DNA of 64,000 nucleotides from Pseudomonas koreensis (GTDB lineage Bacteria > Pseudomonadota > Gammaproteobacteria > Pseudomonadales > Pseudomonadaceae): the NCBI RefSeq assembly GCF_024169245.1, contig NZ_JALJWP010000001.1, positions 4,279,501-4,343,500 of the forward strand, written 5' to 3'. Every line of letters begins with the position of its first letter. Positions within the stretch are counted from its first letter, which is position 1. Under the pieces are notes generated by a model. The model did no database searches, was not told the DNA's origin, and saw nothing but the letters and a program-made list of their open reading frames with translations. Of this stretch, positions 29,825-38,500 are shown one piece after another. Made by a program: the position numbers and the translations under genes.

Positions 29825-30208
29825 GAGCCTAGCGAAGAACGCAGCTTGTGGGAAAAGCTGGTTTTGAAGCGACAACGCAAATTCAAATCTCTCGGGCAAC
29901 CACGCTAACCTCGCAATATCTTGTTACGTGTAATGTATATTATGTTAAATCATGTATGTGATTGGGCTCTGGCCTTAATTGTCACCTGTACCTGAAAACC
30001 GGGATTTGCTGCACCAATCGCGTTTTGAGTGGATTGTCCCCCTCCAAAACCCTCAACTCCTTGTATTCCGGGGCCTTAAGCACACCAGGCGCCCGATTCG
30101 GCCGGATTTTTTAACGAAATAAGTGGAAAATTTCTTCGGCCTGGAACGTACAAACCCTCACCCGTCACCCGTCACCCGTCACCCCTCACCCCTCAGAACT
30201 TTATTGCT
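29825..30208. other. Non-coding stretch at the left border of the accessory island
   Basis: About 380 bases without a supported gene. The right part is A+T rich (TGTAATGTATATTATGTTAA) and marks a change of base composition relative to the left side. No tRNA or clear attachment repeat could be recognised. It includes a short tandem repeat listed separately. Confidence 0.6.
30155..30195. repeat. Tandem 7-base repeat CACCCGT/CACCCCT
   Basis: About five and a half units of a 7-base motif, CACCCGT three times then CACCCCT twice, end 13 bases before the stop codon of the minus-strand gene that follows. Such runs may change length by slippage. Confidence 0.8.
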
Positions 30209-31135
30209 TCACGCAGAAGCTTCAGGTTCTGAATAATACCGCCCCGCCATATCTCGCTTCAACTTAGCGATATGATCAAAACAGTCTGCAGCCACATCCC
30301 TAAAGTCACTTTCGATCTGCTGGCAGTGATTAAGATAAATATCCGCCAAAACCGAAAAATAAGCCTCTATGATGCGAGTAAATACTAGAATACAGTCCTT
30401 CGTTCTTTTGCCCGAGCGGGCAACTACGTAGGTCTTGTTGCCTGACTTCTCTTGCGCAGGTTCGCTCTCCACATACACCCCCCATATCTTCTTATTATTG
30501 TGTATATAGTCACTTAGCATGCCATTGAGGCTGCCAGCATCGGGAATAATCTCCTTCAGCGGCGTGATGGATTTGGTCGGCTCAAATCTATCAAGTTCTA
30601 TTTTATCTTTTGCGCCCCTAATTTGATAGGCATGCCCTATCTGCTCAAGAACCGAACGAAGCAAGCAATTAACATCAAAGTACATACTGTTCTTTATAAG
30701 AATTGAGATTGATTGAAAGCTACTTAATACCCTTTGGAGAATTAGCATAGAAGCGCGGAGCCCTAGGTTAATCTCAGGAAGCCCCCCAATGCTCTCATCA
30801 ATTGACTTGTGCGCCTTGAAGGAGCTAAACACCAAAAAATCTGTCGCCAAAAATTCATCCTTAACCAGCGCCTGCATAGTCAAGCCGTCAGGATCATTAA
30901 GATTTTGAAGTAGCGCCTGAAAATTATCGTTATCAAATTCTTCATTTTCATCAAGAGATGAGAAAAGATAATGAACCAGCCTAAGCACCGTATTTGAACT
31001 ATCTGTTGGCAGCGCGTAATCAAACTCGCCTGTTCCCAATGGAAAAAGAAGATGAACATTATCGATAGCATGCTCACCCTGCCGATAATAGCGAAGATCT
31101 CGCAAGGAAAACCACGGCTCACGATTATTGCTCAT
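30209..31135 (-). CDS. Hypothetical protein, unrecognised, in accessory island
   Basis: A protein of 308 residues from MSNNREPWF, or six residues longer from an upstream ATG without a ribosome-binding site. No signal peptide or membrane segment is seen. The middle has a helical stretch NCLLRSVLEQIGHAYQIRG and the end RIIEAYFSVLADIYLNHC, loosely like the helical DUF5677-type proteins found in defence islands, but the match is too weak to name. The composition is A+T rich, unlike the core genes, suggesting transfer. It precedes nothing obvious on its strand; the SMEK-like gene lies upstream with a 195-base gap. Confidence 0.7.
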   Translation of the reverse strand: MSNNREPWFSLRDLRYYRQGEHAIDNVHLLFPLGTGEFDYALPTDSSNTVLRLVHYLFSSLDENEEFDNDNFQALLQNLNDPDGLTMQALVKDEFLATDFLVFSSFKAHKSIDESIGGLPEINLGLRASMLILQRVLSSFQSISILIKNSMYFDVNCLLRSVLEQIGHAYQIRGAKDKIELDRFEPTKSITPLKEIIPDAGSLNGMLSDYIHNNKKIWGVYVESEPAQEKSGNKTYVVARSGKRTKDCILVFTRIIEAYFSVLADIYLNHCQQIESDFRDVAADCFDHIAKLKRDMAGRYYSEPEASA

Positions 31136-31330
31136 ATTTATACAGGGCTCCATTTATTTAATATCCCGTCAGTATTCCAAGAGAATACGCAGGAATTTTC
31201 AAAGTTGAAGGAGAGCTCTCTTCTGACTGAAAGCTGACTATGATCCACGGATCCTGCCGGAAGCTGATACACGCATACTCTTGCGGCAATGTGAGGCACG
31301 AGACGGTAAAACGTAACTTGCATTAACTTA

Positions 31331-32368
31331 TCAAAATCCGCTGAAATCCAGTGAGACAATTGGCTTTTTGTATCCTATGCCTTTGGCCTCAATGTAATCG
31401 ACGAGCTCATATATAAAACCGTCAATTTTTATCGGAGCGAAAATTCTAACGAATGGGCTTTGGTTGCTCTCTTGCTCCTCAATATCTGCGAAGCCGTGCT
31501 CGTCAAGCAATATAAGCTCTTCCCTCAGGCCGGGGAATTTGCAGGTTCTTACAAGCTTGTTGTAGTTTAACCATAAGCACGCACGATAGAAGCTTCCGCT
31601 TGGGGTCTTTTTGTCGTCCATTTCTCTGCGCTCCAGAAGAAAAGCATAGAACTCTCCAGTGATTCTCGGCAGTTCGGCCAGCTTATGGGCGAAGCTTTTA
31701 AAGTGTTCCCTGACTTCGCTCAGCGAGTGCTCAAAATTCTCTTCAACCCCCTGTTGATAGGCATAGTATTTCTTGAAATCCGAAAACTGCGGCTTAGGGA
31801 TTCTCTCAATATACGAATCTATTGATGTTGCAAAATTACCATCTTCATCGGGGATCTCCAGCTCAATCCGAATCCTTGTCAAGTTGCGACGGACAAGGTC
31901 ATAGAGAGCCTGCAAACGATCAAGTGGAAGGGATATAGTCTTCCTACATAGGTCGTCTATATCCCAGATATTCTTCTCGGTGAAACTTAATGCTTTTGCA
32001 TGCGCCGAATTAATAGTGTATGTCGATTGTTTCTTTCCGATTATCAGTACGATGACTTCGGTGAAACCAGTTTTTTTCTCAAAAAGCACCTTGAGAGTCT
32101 TATTGATCTTTTGAGAGGTTTTTGTTGATGTAACTTGAAAGGCAATTGAGGCGACCTCATCGCCAAGGTCTAGACCTGGCTCATTGCTTCTATCGTCATT
32201 AAGGTTACACAAGAGCAATGAGAGAGTCTCATTTAAGAAGTCCTTAAAAAAATCCTCAAGATAGCGATTGAGATCGGTAAGTCCAAGCTGGCACCGAGTA
32301 GATACCTGCTGTGAAATAGTTGCGAGCCCGTCAACTATCTCGCCAATTAAATGTCCGCGCGTGATCAT
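31331..32368 (-). CDS. SMEK-domain-like protein of a defence island
   Basis: The protein has 345 residues. The first 110 residues resemble the SMEK domain: GLTDLNRYLEDFFKDFLNE, then CNLND, a DLGD acidic motif and FQVTSTKTSQKINKTL. The DLGD and QVTS elements are like the D and Q/E-x-T/K positions of restriction-endonuclease-fold nucleases, so a nuclease role is possible. The C-terminal 230 residues are unrecognised and mostly helical (HSLSEVREHFKSFAHKLAELP). SMEK domains are reported in counter-invader systems. The A+T-rich composition and the neighbouring Wadjet-like operon fit a defence role, which is inferred. Confidence 0.65.
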   Translation of the reverse strand: MITRGHLIGEIVDGLATISQQVSTRCQLGLTDLNRYLEDFFKDFLNETLSLLLCNLNDDRSNEPGLDLGDEVASIAFQVTSTKTSQKINKTLKVLFEKKTGFTEVIVLIIGKKQSTYTINSAHAKALSFTEKNIWDIDDLCRKTISLPLDRLQALYDLVRRNLTRIRIELEIPDEDGNFATSIDSYIERIPKPQFSDFKKYYAYQQGVEENFEHSLSEVREHFKSFAHKLAELPRITGEFYAFLLERREMDDKKTPSGSFYRACLWLNYNKLVRTCKFPGLREELILLDEHGFADIEEQESNQSPFVRIFAPIKIDGFIYELVDYIEAKGIGYKKPIVSLDFSGF

Positions 32369-32510
32369 GTTTCACCGTGAATATGGTTTATAAGTCGGCG
32401 ATACATACAGACGGGTGCCCCCCTGTTTCTATCGTGTAGCGAGTCTTGTCGATGCGCGCCACTTTATCCAATTATCTCAAGTGTTGGAGTCGTAGCATAG
32501 GCAAAGAGGT

Positions 32511-32595
32511 CGCGGTAGGGACGGCAGTTACCTGCCGCCCCCCGCACAGATCCGTACGCGCGGAACTACCGCATACGGCTCCTGCCTCGGGTGAT
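32511..32595 (-). mobile_element. 3' remnant of a group II intron (domains V and VI)
   Basis: On the minus strand the segment GAGCCGTATGCGGT ... CCGCGCGTACGGATC (about 32581 down to 32548) folds as the 34-base domain V hairpin with the AGC catalytic triad near its start. It is followed by a GC-rich hairpin GGGCGGCAG/CTGCCGTCCC like domain VI and the end CTACCGCGACC. It looks like the 3' end of bacterial group II introns. No reverse transcriptase frame precedes it, so only a truncated 3' fragment remains. Confidence 0.75.
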
Positions 32596-32713
32596 GCTAT
32601 CAGCAAGGTATGTCAGATAGATACCTACCACTGAGGGGATTTGAGCCGGACTAGAGGGGCCCCTTCTGTCATCGTCTAGCATTTCGTCCCGGGAAGTATG
32701 AACGTGTGACTAC

Positions 32714-32740
32714 GGTGCCAGGGCTCCACGCCCTGGCACC
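32714..32740 (-). terminator. Perfect hairpin downstream of the Wadjet-like operon
   Basis: GGTGCCAGGG and CCCTGGCACC form a perfect 10-pair stem around a 7-base loop, 15 bases after the last stop codon of the operon. No T run follows, so it may end transcription weakly or protect the mRNA end. Confidence 0.55.
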
Positions 32741-32755
32741 CTCCAGGACTGAGCA

Positions 32756-33625
32756 CTAATTACAATTAACGTCGTCGCTAGCACCCGTTGGGTTAAGTGG
32801 TAGATATTCCAACTCCATACCTGCCATGGACTCCTGCGACAATGCCAGTTTCTTCAACAGCATGTCTTGCACCATAGGTATGGTCGCGCGTTGTAGCCAC
32901 TCACGCGCAACATCCTGGTTTTCATAATCCTGTGGCTTGTCCCAATTGGAGGCGACGATTTCGGCAATCGTGTTCGCCGACGGCACGACAATACCCTGTG
33001 CTTTTGCAGTCAGCGTATTCATCCAACCTTGAGGGTCGAAATCGGGAAAACAGATGACGTTTTTTACGCCGGCAAGAGCTCTCGTCACTGCGGCCGGTGT
33101 GATTTGAGGACTCCCACGAAAGAGCATGGGTAGGTGCATGACATTGCTTGGCCAGTGGTACTCGTTGACCGCGAACATCACAGCTTGGTTCTCTACCAAA
33201 ATCACCGTATCGAGGCCGTGAAGCTCCTCTGCAGGTACGTTCAGAGTGCCTCCGGCCGGGTGGCTGTACACGCCAGTTGCCAACTGGATTTGTCCGGACA
33301 GCGACGCGGCCATGACAACGAAATCCCCGGGCCTCAATTGAGCCAACTTCTCATTACGTGACTTTTTGGCCAGAGCCAAGCGGTCACCCTCTAGCTCTTT
33401 CATGCTAACAACCAGAGCGTCTATGCCTGTTTCCCTCTCTAGCATCATGCGCACGGTGTGCAATTCAGCGTTTGTCAGCGTCAGGTAGGTAGCCCCAAGC
33501 CTTTTGCCAATGCAGTAGGTTGTGTGCAGGGACAACCAGGTAGCGTTGATTTTCACCTTGCACGCGTCCTGCCTGATTGCAATCACCACGGGTTTGATGG
33601 CCCTGATGTTGTCAAAAATTCTCAT
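32756..33625 (-). CDS. jetD: JetD/MksG-like Toprim-domain protein of a Wadjet-like system
   Basis: A protein of 289 residues. The C-terminal half carries Toprim-like motifs: a glutamate after a hydrophobic strand (DTVILVENQAVMF, about residue 140) and the acidic pair in VICFPDFDPQGW (about residue 193). In Wadjet/MksBEFG systems this subunit is the nuclease that cuts plasmid DNA after the SMC complex extrudes it. At 289 residues it is shorter than classic JetD (around 400), and its N-terminal half is unlike the usual DUF3322 domain. It is the last gene of four with a 4-base ATGA overlap with the preceding gene. Confidence 0.72.
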   Translation of the reverse strand: MRIFDNIRAIKPVVIAIRQDACKVKINATWLSLHTTYCIGKRLGATYLTLTNAELHTVRMMLERETGIDALVVSMKELEGDRLALAKKSRNEKLAQLRPGDFVVMAASLSGQIQLATGVYSHPAGGTLNVPAEELHGLDTVILVENQAVMFAVNEYHWPSNVMHLPMLFRGSPQITPAAVTRALAGVKNVICFPDFDPQGWMNTLTAKAQGIVVPSANTIAEIVASNWDKPQDYENQDVAREWLQRATIPMVQDMLLKKLALSQESMAGMELEYLPLNPTGASDDVNCN

Positions 33626-34863
33626 CGCCGCTCAGCTCTTTCCAAAATCAGGTCAATGACACGCCGGTTGGCAGATATGCGCGGGTATGGGGCATAAGTC
33701 GGGTTGAGCCGGTAGTTGAGCGGTTTGTGTCGCACCTTGGCTACCGCCGACTGCAGACGAACGTATCCATCCAGCGCGTAAAGCCAGATGCTCATCGAGA
33801 TGTCACTGTCGCCATGGGCACTCCAATAGGCAACTGCAGACTGCGCTTGATTGGTCTTGTTCAGGGCCTCAAGCATGCGCATGAGATGATCACGCGCGAA
33901 GGGTTTCTCAAGAGCCTTGGGGGCCTCTTCGGCTGGAATCACGGCCTTCGACTCACGAGCTTTCGCGGGCTGTTCGATTCGTCGCTCTTTCGGAGGAGGG
34001 AGTGAGGCTATCAACAGTTCTAACTGCTCCAGGCTCTCCCCTGCCTCGACGTCACAGTACGCGCTACCCGCCAAGGTCATTTCCACGGCCGGAACCCAGA
34101 CAGCCGCGTCTCTGCCGTCAAACAGCGGTTCCAGATCAATCGGGTTGCCCGCCTGAAGGAACAGGTCAACGGCATGGGCTATCTGGCGCATGTGATTGCG
34201 CTTACGCACCGCCAAACTCAACCGATCTAAGCGTCCGATCATCTCGTCCAGAGCGAGGCGGTTTCGTGAAACAGCACCGAGAAGGTTATCCAGGAGGACA
34301 CGCCGTAGTGAACGATCACTGCCGGCCATACTTGAAAGGCCTACATGAGTGAACAAACCCAGGTTTTCGTGGAGCCGTTTGAGCCTGTTGATCGCATTAT
34401 TGATATCTCGCAGCCGATCTCGCAGCCGTGGAGAAAACCCATACCCCCCTTCGATGAACGCTCGGGTTTGCGCTTGCTCGTTACGTAAGTGGTTCGTGAC
34501 TTGACGGCAGCTGTACGTCAATCGTTTCAGGTGCTGTTCGGCCTCATTGGAGGAGTTGGCCGCTTTGGCGTCACGGTATGCCTCGCAGTGCTGCTCAATG
34601 GCTATGAGGGATTCTTTCAGGTCAGGAGCAGCACGACCAAAGCCCTGAAGCGAAATTTGCGCGCCGACGTCCAGCAGCAAGCCACTGAGGTAGTAGAGCT
34701 CATCATCTTCTTCGATGAGCCCTTTGGACATCAGATAGGAAATCCCCTTTGTCCGTCGCTCAGGCAGCGCCACTCCGTCCTCGTCTGCCATCGCTAATGC
34801 TTCGAGAAAAGGTGCATTTCGTGTGAGTGCATCACCCAGCTCGATCCAGTCTGGCTCCTTCAC
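33622..34863 (-). CDS. jetA: JetA/MksF-like (kleisin-type) subunit of a Wadjet-like system
   Basis: A protein of 413 residues starting with GTG that overlaps the TGA of the preceding gene. The N-terminus resembles a winged-helix (LPERRTKGISYLMSKGLIEEDDELYYL) and the middle is a long helical bundle (residues 80-260), as in kleisin/MukF-like partners of SMC ATPases. A Glu/Lys/Pro/Ala-rich linker follows around residues 290-330, then a C-terminal domain. No enzymatic motif was seen. Sequence similarity alone is weak; the call depends on its place between a JetB-like and a Toprim-like gene in an SMC operon. Confidence 0.65.
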   Translation of the reverse strand: MKEPDWIELGDALTRNAPFLEALAMADEDGVALPERRTKGISYLMSKGLIEEDDELYYLSGLLLDVGAQISLQGFGRAAPDLKESLIAIEQHCEAYRDAKAANSSNEAEQHLKRLTYSCRQVTNHLRNEQAQTRAFIEGGYGFSPRLRDRLRDINNAINRLKRLHENLGLFTHVGLSSMAGSDRSLRRVLLDNLLGAVSRNRLALDEMIGRLDRLSLAVRKRNHMRQIAHAVDLFLQAGNPIDLEPLFDGRDAAVWVPAVEMTLAGSAYCDVEAGESLEQLELLIASLPPPKERRIEQPAKARESKAVIPAEEAPKALEKPFARDHLMRMLEALNKTNQAQSAVAYWSAHGDSDISMSIWLYALDGYVRLQSAVAKVRHKPLNYRLNPTYAPYPRISANRRVIDLILERAERR

Positions 34864-35522
34864 AAATTGAGCCCTCCCTGATGTTCAGTATGCGATTGGT
34901 CGCTGGCACCGATGTCGAGGCTGAGCGAGTTGTATTCGGCTATCCACGCCAAGATCGTATGAACGTAGCCCATCTTGCCTGTGGCGATGTAGTTTGCCGA
35001 CTCGCTGTTGCGCTTGACGATGTACCCGGCGTCAGCCAATGCGCGAAGGACAAGTTTGAGCCTGTCGTTGTTGTCCTTACCGCTTTTGGATTTGTTGAAA
35101 AAGTCGTACCCGCTGAGATCCCAGAGCTGCGTACGGTAGGTGGGATGATTCTCGATTGAGTCCAGCATGTCGGCGAATGAAATGACGTCGCCCGGGGCCA
35201 GGCATGTCTCACTGCGTCCCGCACGATTGATTAGCCGGATGAATTCAAGGCAAGGCCGAATCTGGTCGCGTAGCTCGATCAGTTGCGCCGTTGCCGCTTC
35301 TCGATCTACAGGTTCAGAAAGGTCAATAAACCGTGCAAAGAACGTATCGGGAGCCTCGGGCTCACCGAGTGTTGCCAATTTTCGCCCCAGGGGCGCGAGC
35401 GCACTCTCGACGCTGGCCGCAAAATCAGCCTCTCGTAGCTGGCGGTGAAGCTCTGGATAGGCATATTGGCAAATGAAGCCCCCGGCAAGAAGCTTACTCA
35501 GTACGTCTCTCAGTGGGCTCAT
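34860..35522 (-). CDS. jetB: JetB/MksE-like subunit of a Wadjet-like system
   Basis: A protein of 220 residues starting MSPLRDVLSKLLAGGFICQY. Helical N-terminal and winged-helix-like C-terminal parts (NDRLKLVLRALADAGYIVKRN) match the kite/MksE style of small SMC partners that bind the kleisin. The ATG overlaps the TGA of the SMC gene (ATGA), and its own stop overlaps the next start, so translation of all three subunits is coupled. Direct family identification is tentative. Confidence 0.65.
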   Translation of the reverse strand: MSPLRDVLSKLLAGGFICQYAYPELHRQLREADFAASVESALAPLGRKLATLGEPEAPDTFFARFIDLSEPVDREAATAQLIELRDQIRPCLEFIRLINRAGRSETCLAPGDVISFADMLDSIENHPTYRTQLWDLSGYDFFNKSKSGKDNNDRLKLVLRALADAGYIVKRNSESANYIATGKMGYVHTILAWIAEYNSLSLDIGASDQSHTEHQGGLNL

Positions 35523-38500
35523 TGTGCATCCTTCCGATCATCGCTTCCCAGTGCATCGTTAAGGTCATCAAGCTCGTCCTTTTCCTCCATGCCGTACTCC
35601 TTGACCACAATCGAATCGGTGTCAGACCGGCGCTCCAGGCTGTACCGATTATTAAACTGCCGGAGCAGCTCCGGCGCGCCTCCAGGAAAGCATGCCAACA
35701 TGGAAAGCCCGCGATCATTGAAGTAGTTGACCAGCGCAACGTAGTTTTCTGGTGACAGCTCCAATGCTTCGTCGATGGGGATCGACATCTGAAAATCCGC
35801 CTCATTTCGCAAAAGCTCGAACAGCGATACGTAGATCATGGCCACGATGATCTTCGTCAGCCCTGTGCTGCTGAGGTGGATCAGCTCCGCGTTATTTGTC
35901 GCGACTTTCACCCTGCCTTGGTCGTTGCAGGTGACGGAGACATCGAAACAATCGGAAAGCTGAGACGTGAACGCACCGCCTTCAATCTGGCGTTCCACGG
36001 TGCGCAAGGCGTCCATGAAGCCATCAGTTGGTAGATAATCAACTCCCATCCCACTCCACCGCTTGTACTGCTGCTCGTAGTTCGTCATGTCGTCCCAAAA
36101 CGACATCTCATGGATGCGTGATGAAACTTTGAACTCAAACTGGCGGATCTGGGCGAAAGAGCCGAGTACCTCGCTCGCCTTCTCTGTCGCGTCCTTTCCT
36201 AACTTCAAAATGCTTCGGTGCAGGTACTGCAGCTTCGAGCGGTTATCGCAGAGCTCGTCTGAGAGGTTTTTAGCCTGAATAATCAGCTTGGTTTTCTGGT
36301 CAGGGTGAGATATCTCAATGTATTCCTGGAGGTTCGCAGCGGCTTCCAACCACGCCAGCTCAAGCACATCTGCACTGTTTGAGGCGTGATTGATGATCTG
36401 TTCGATGGCCGCGCCCTGCGGCGTATGCACCAGCCGTTCTCTGACGAAACGATGGTGAACGTCGCGATAAAGCTCGGCGCCTTTGCGGTGGTGTTCTGAT
36501 TTGCGACGTTTGAGCTTGCCGACCTCATCCTCGATGTCTGCAGCCTTCAGCGTAGAACCCAAGTGGGCCTCAGCGGCTGCGTCAATCTGTTCAAGATCGC
36601 GCAGTACCCGTGATACTGCACCTAGCTCCTGGTCATCGGCGTGTCCTTCGGTGACCAATGCCTTGCGACGCTCGGAAATCGTTTTTTGCGCAGCCCGTAG
36701 CTCAAGTTGCCATTGTTCAATGGCGCGACTGATCCGCTCAAACTCTGCGATTGCGCGAGCCAAGGCCGCCTTACGTTCAGGAACTGCTGGTACTGATTCT
36801 CTAACCCAAAGTCGATAGCCATCGATCTCCGATTCATGATCCCTTAAACGTTTGATCGTTTTCTCCAGCTCAGCAATCTCGGAGCCAAGCCGCTTGCTCG
36901 CCGTGTCATCAACTCCAGCTGATTTGAGCTGGGCTTCAAGATCTGCCAGAGCTCGTTCCAGTTCCGCCGCGAGGGTGGCGTCGACCCGTTCTTCTGCGGT
37001 CTGCAGTTCCAGCTCGGCCCGAGACTGATCCTGAGTCAACTGCAGTCGAGACTTGTCTGCTTCACCTTGCAGGTCACTAATTTCCTGCCTGTGCCGTTTT
37101 TTCAAACTGTCTAAGTGGCTGGCGATCAATTCAAGCCGATGTGCTGCTTCCAAGACGCGGGCCGCCTGTATCTCGAGTTCCTGCACGACCTCGTCGCGAG
37201 CCCGATCAACCAAACCGGCGTGATCCCCTTTTAGCGTCTCCAGATCCAGACTCGCATTGGTCAGTTCTTTTTGAGCTGCCGACGCCCGGATACCTGTCTG
37301 GCGCAGGCGATCTTCTACTCCTCGCTGCTGTCGCTCTATCACCTCCATATCAGTGCCGAGCGCTCCAATCTGGGTGGTCAATAAAACGACCTCAGCTTCG
37401 AGAGCGTGAACACTGGCAACAGTGGCCTGGGGGAGCACGTCGAGATTGATCTCAACACCGTAGAGACTCTCTTGAACTGCATCTAGCAGCGCGGGATTCA
37501 AATCCGTACGCATCAACGTCTCTGTCGGGACAAGTCGAGCGATATTATCTGTCCAGGTAGGGTGATGCCGTCGCAGGAAACCAAGCAATGTTTCGGCACC
37601 GGCGTTGATCTGCAGCTTGATGGTATTTCTGGACTCGACCAGCGCGTCTCGCCTGGCTTGCAAGCCGCTATACTCCGCAGCGCGGGTCTGTCGTTCCAGC
37701 GATAGGCTCTCTACCTCGGCTGACACAACACTCAGCGCGTTTTGAAACTCGGCAATGAGCAGCATCTGCTCATTGATACCCTTTTGGGACGCATCCAGCG
37801 CGATCTGGGCATCAGGAAGCGCGCTGAGGGACTTGAGTTGTTCAGCACGTGCAAGCTCGCGAGCCTGAGTACCAGTTGCCTGGAGCTGTTCTTGCTGGTG
37901 CACGGCGAGCTCGTCCTCATGAGCGACCCGTCTCTCATCAAGCAATTTATCTTGAGTAGCGGACAACTCCTGATGCCGTTGTTGGATCGCGTGTGAGGAC
38001 GCATGGTACTTGGAGAACGCAGCACTCTTTCCATCAGCAGCAGCCTGCTTCGCAGCCGCTTCGAGTTCCAGAAACACGCTTCGGATGTCAGCCCCTTGGC
38101 GGTTCAATTTGACCTGATGTTCTTGCTTGAGGTGTAACTGGTCTCGTATCTCCCCAAGCTGGTCGAATTCCTCCGAGAGCGCCTGTGTACCATTTTGCAG
38201 GTAGCGATCCCGCTTTTCGTTGAGCCGATGCTGCCAGGACTCCGCCTCTGTCACCAGGGTCTGAGCTTCGCCCTTTAGACCGCTGAGTCCACTCATATGA
38301 TCTCGGTTACGGTTTTGTAGCTGCTCATCTTCTGAACTGAGCTGGGCCAGCGCTTCCACTCGACCGTTTTGTCGTTCCTTGAGTTTCTCTTCGACCATGA
38401 GTGCTCGGCGCTTGTGCACGCCCAACTGCCGCAGGACTGCGCGAAACTCGTGGCAGTGGCGATTCATTTCAAATATCACGGGTTTCAGCGACTCCATCAG

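Noticed and set aside
30155..30195. Possible CRISPR array
   Set aside because: The repeat unit is 7 bases without spacers, and no cas genes are present.
29825..30208. tRNA or attachment site as island boundary
   Set aside because: No cloverleaf or long direct repeat could be recognised by eye in this gap or near 41,900.
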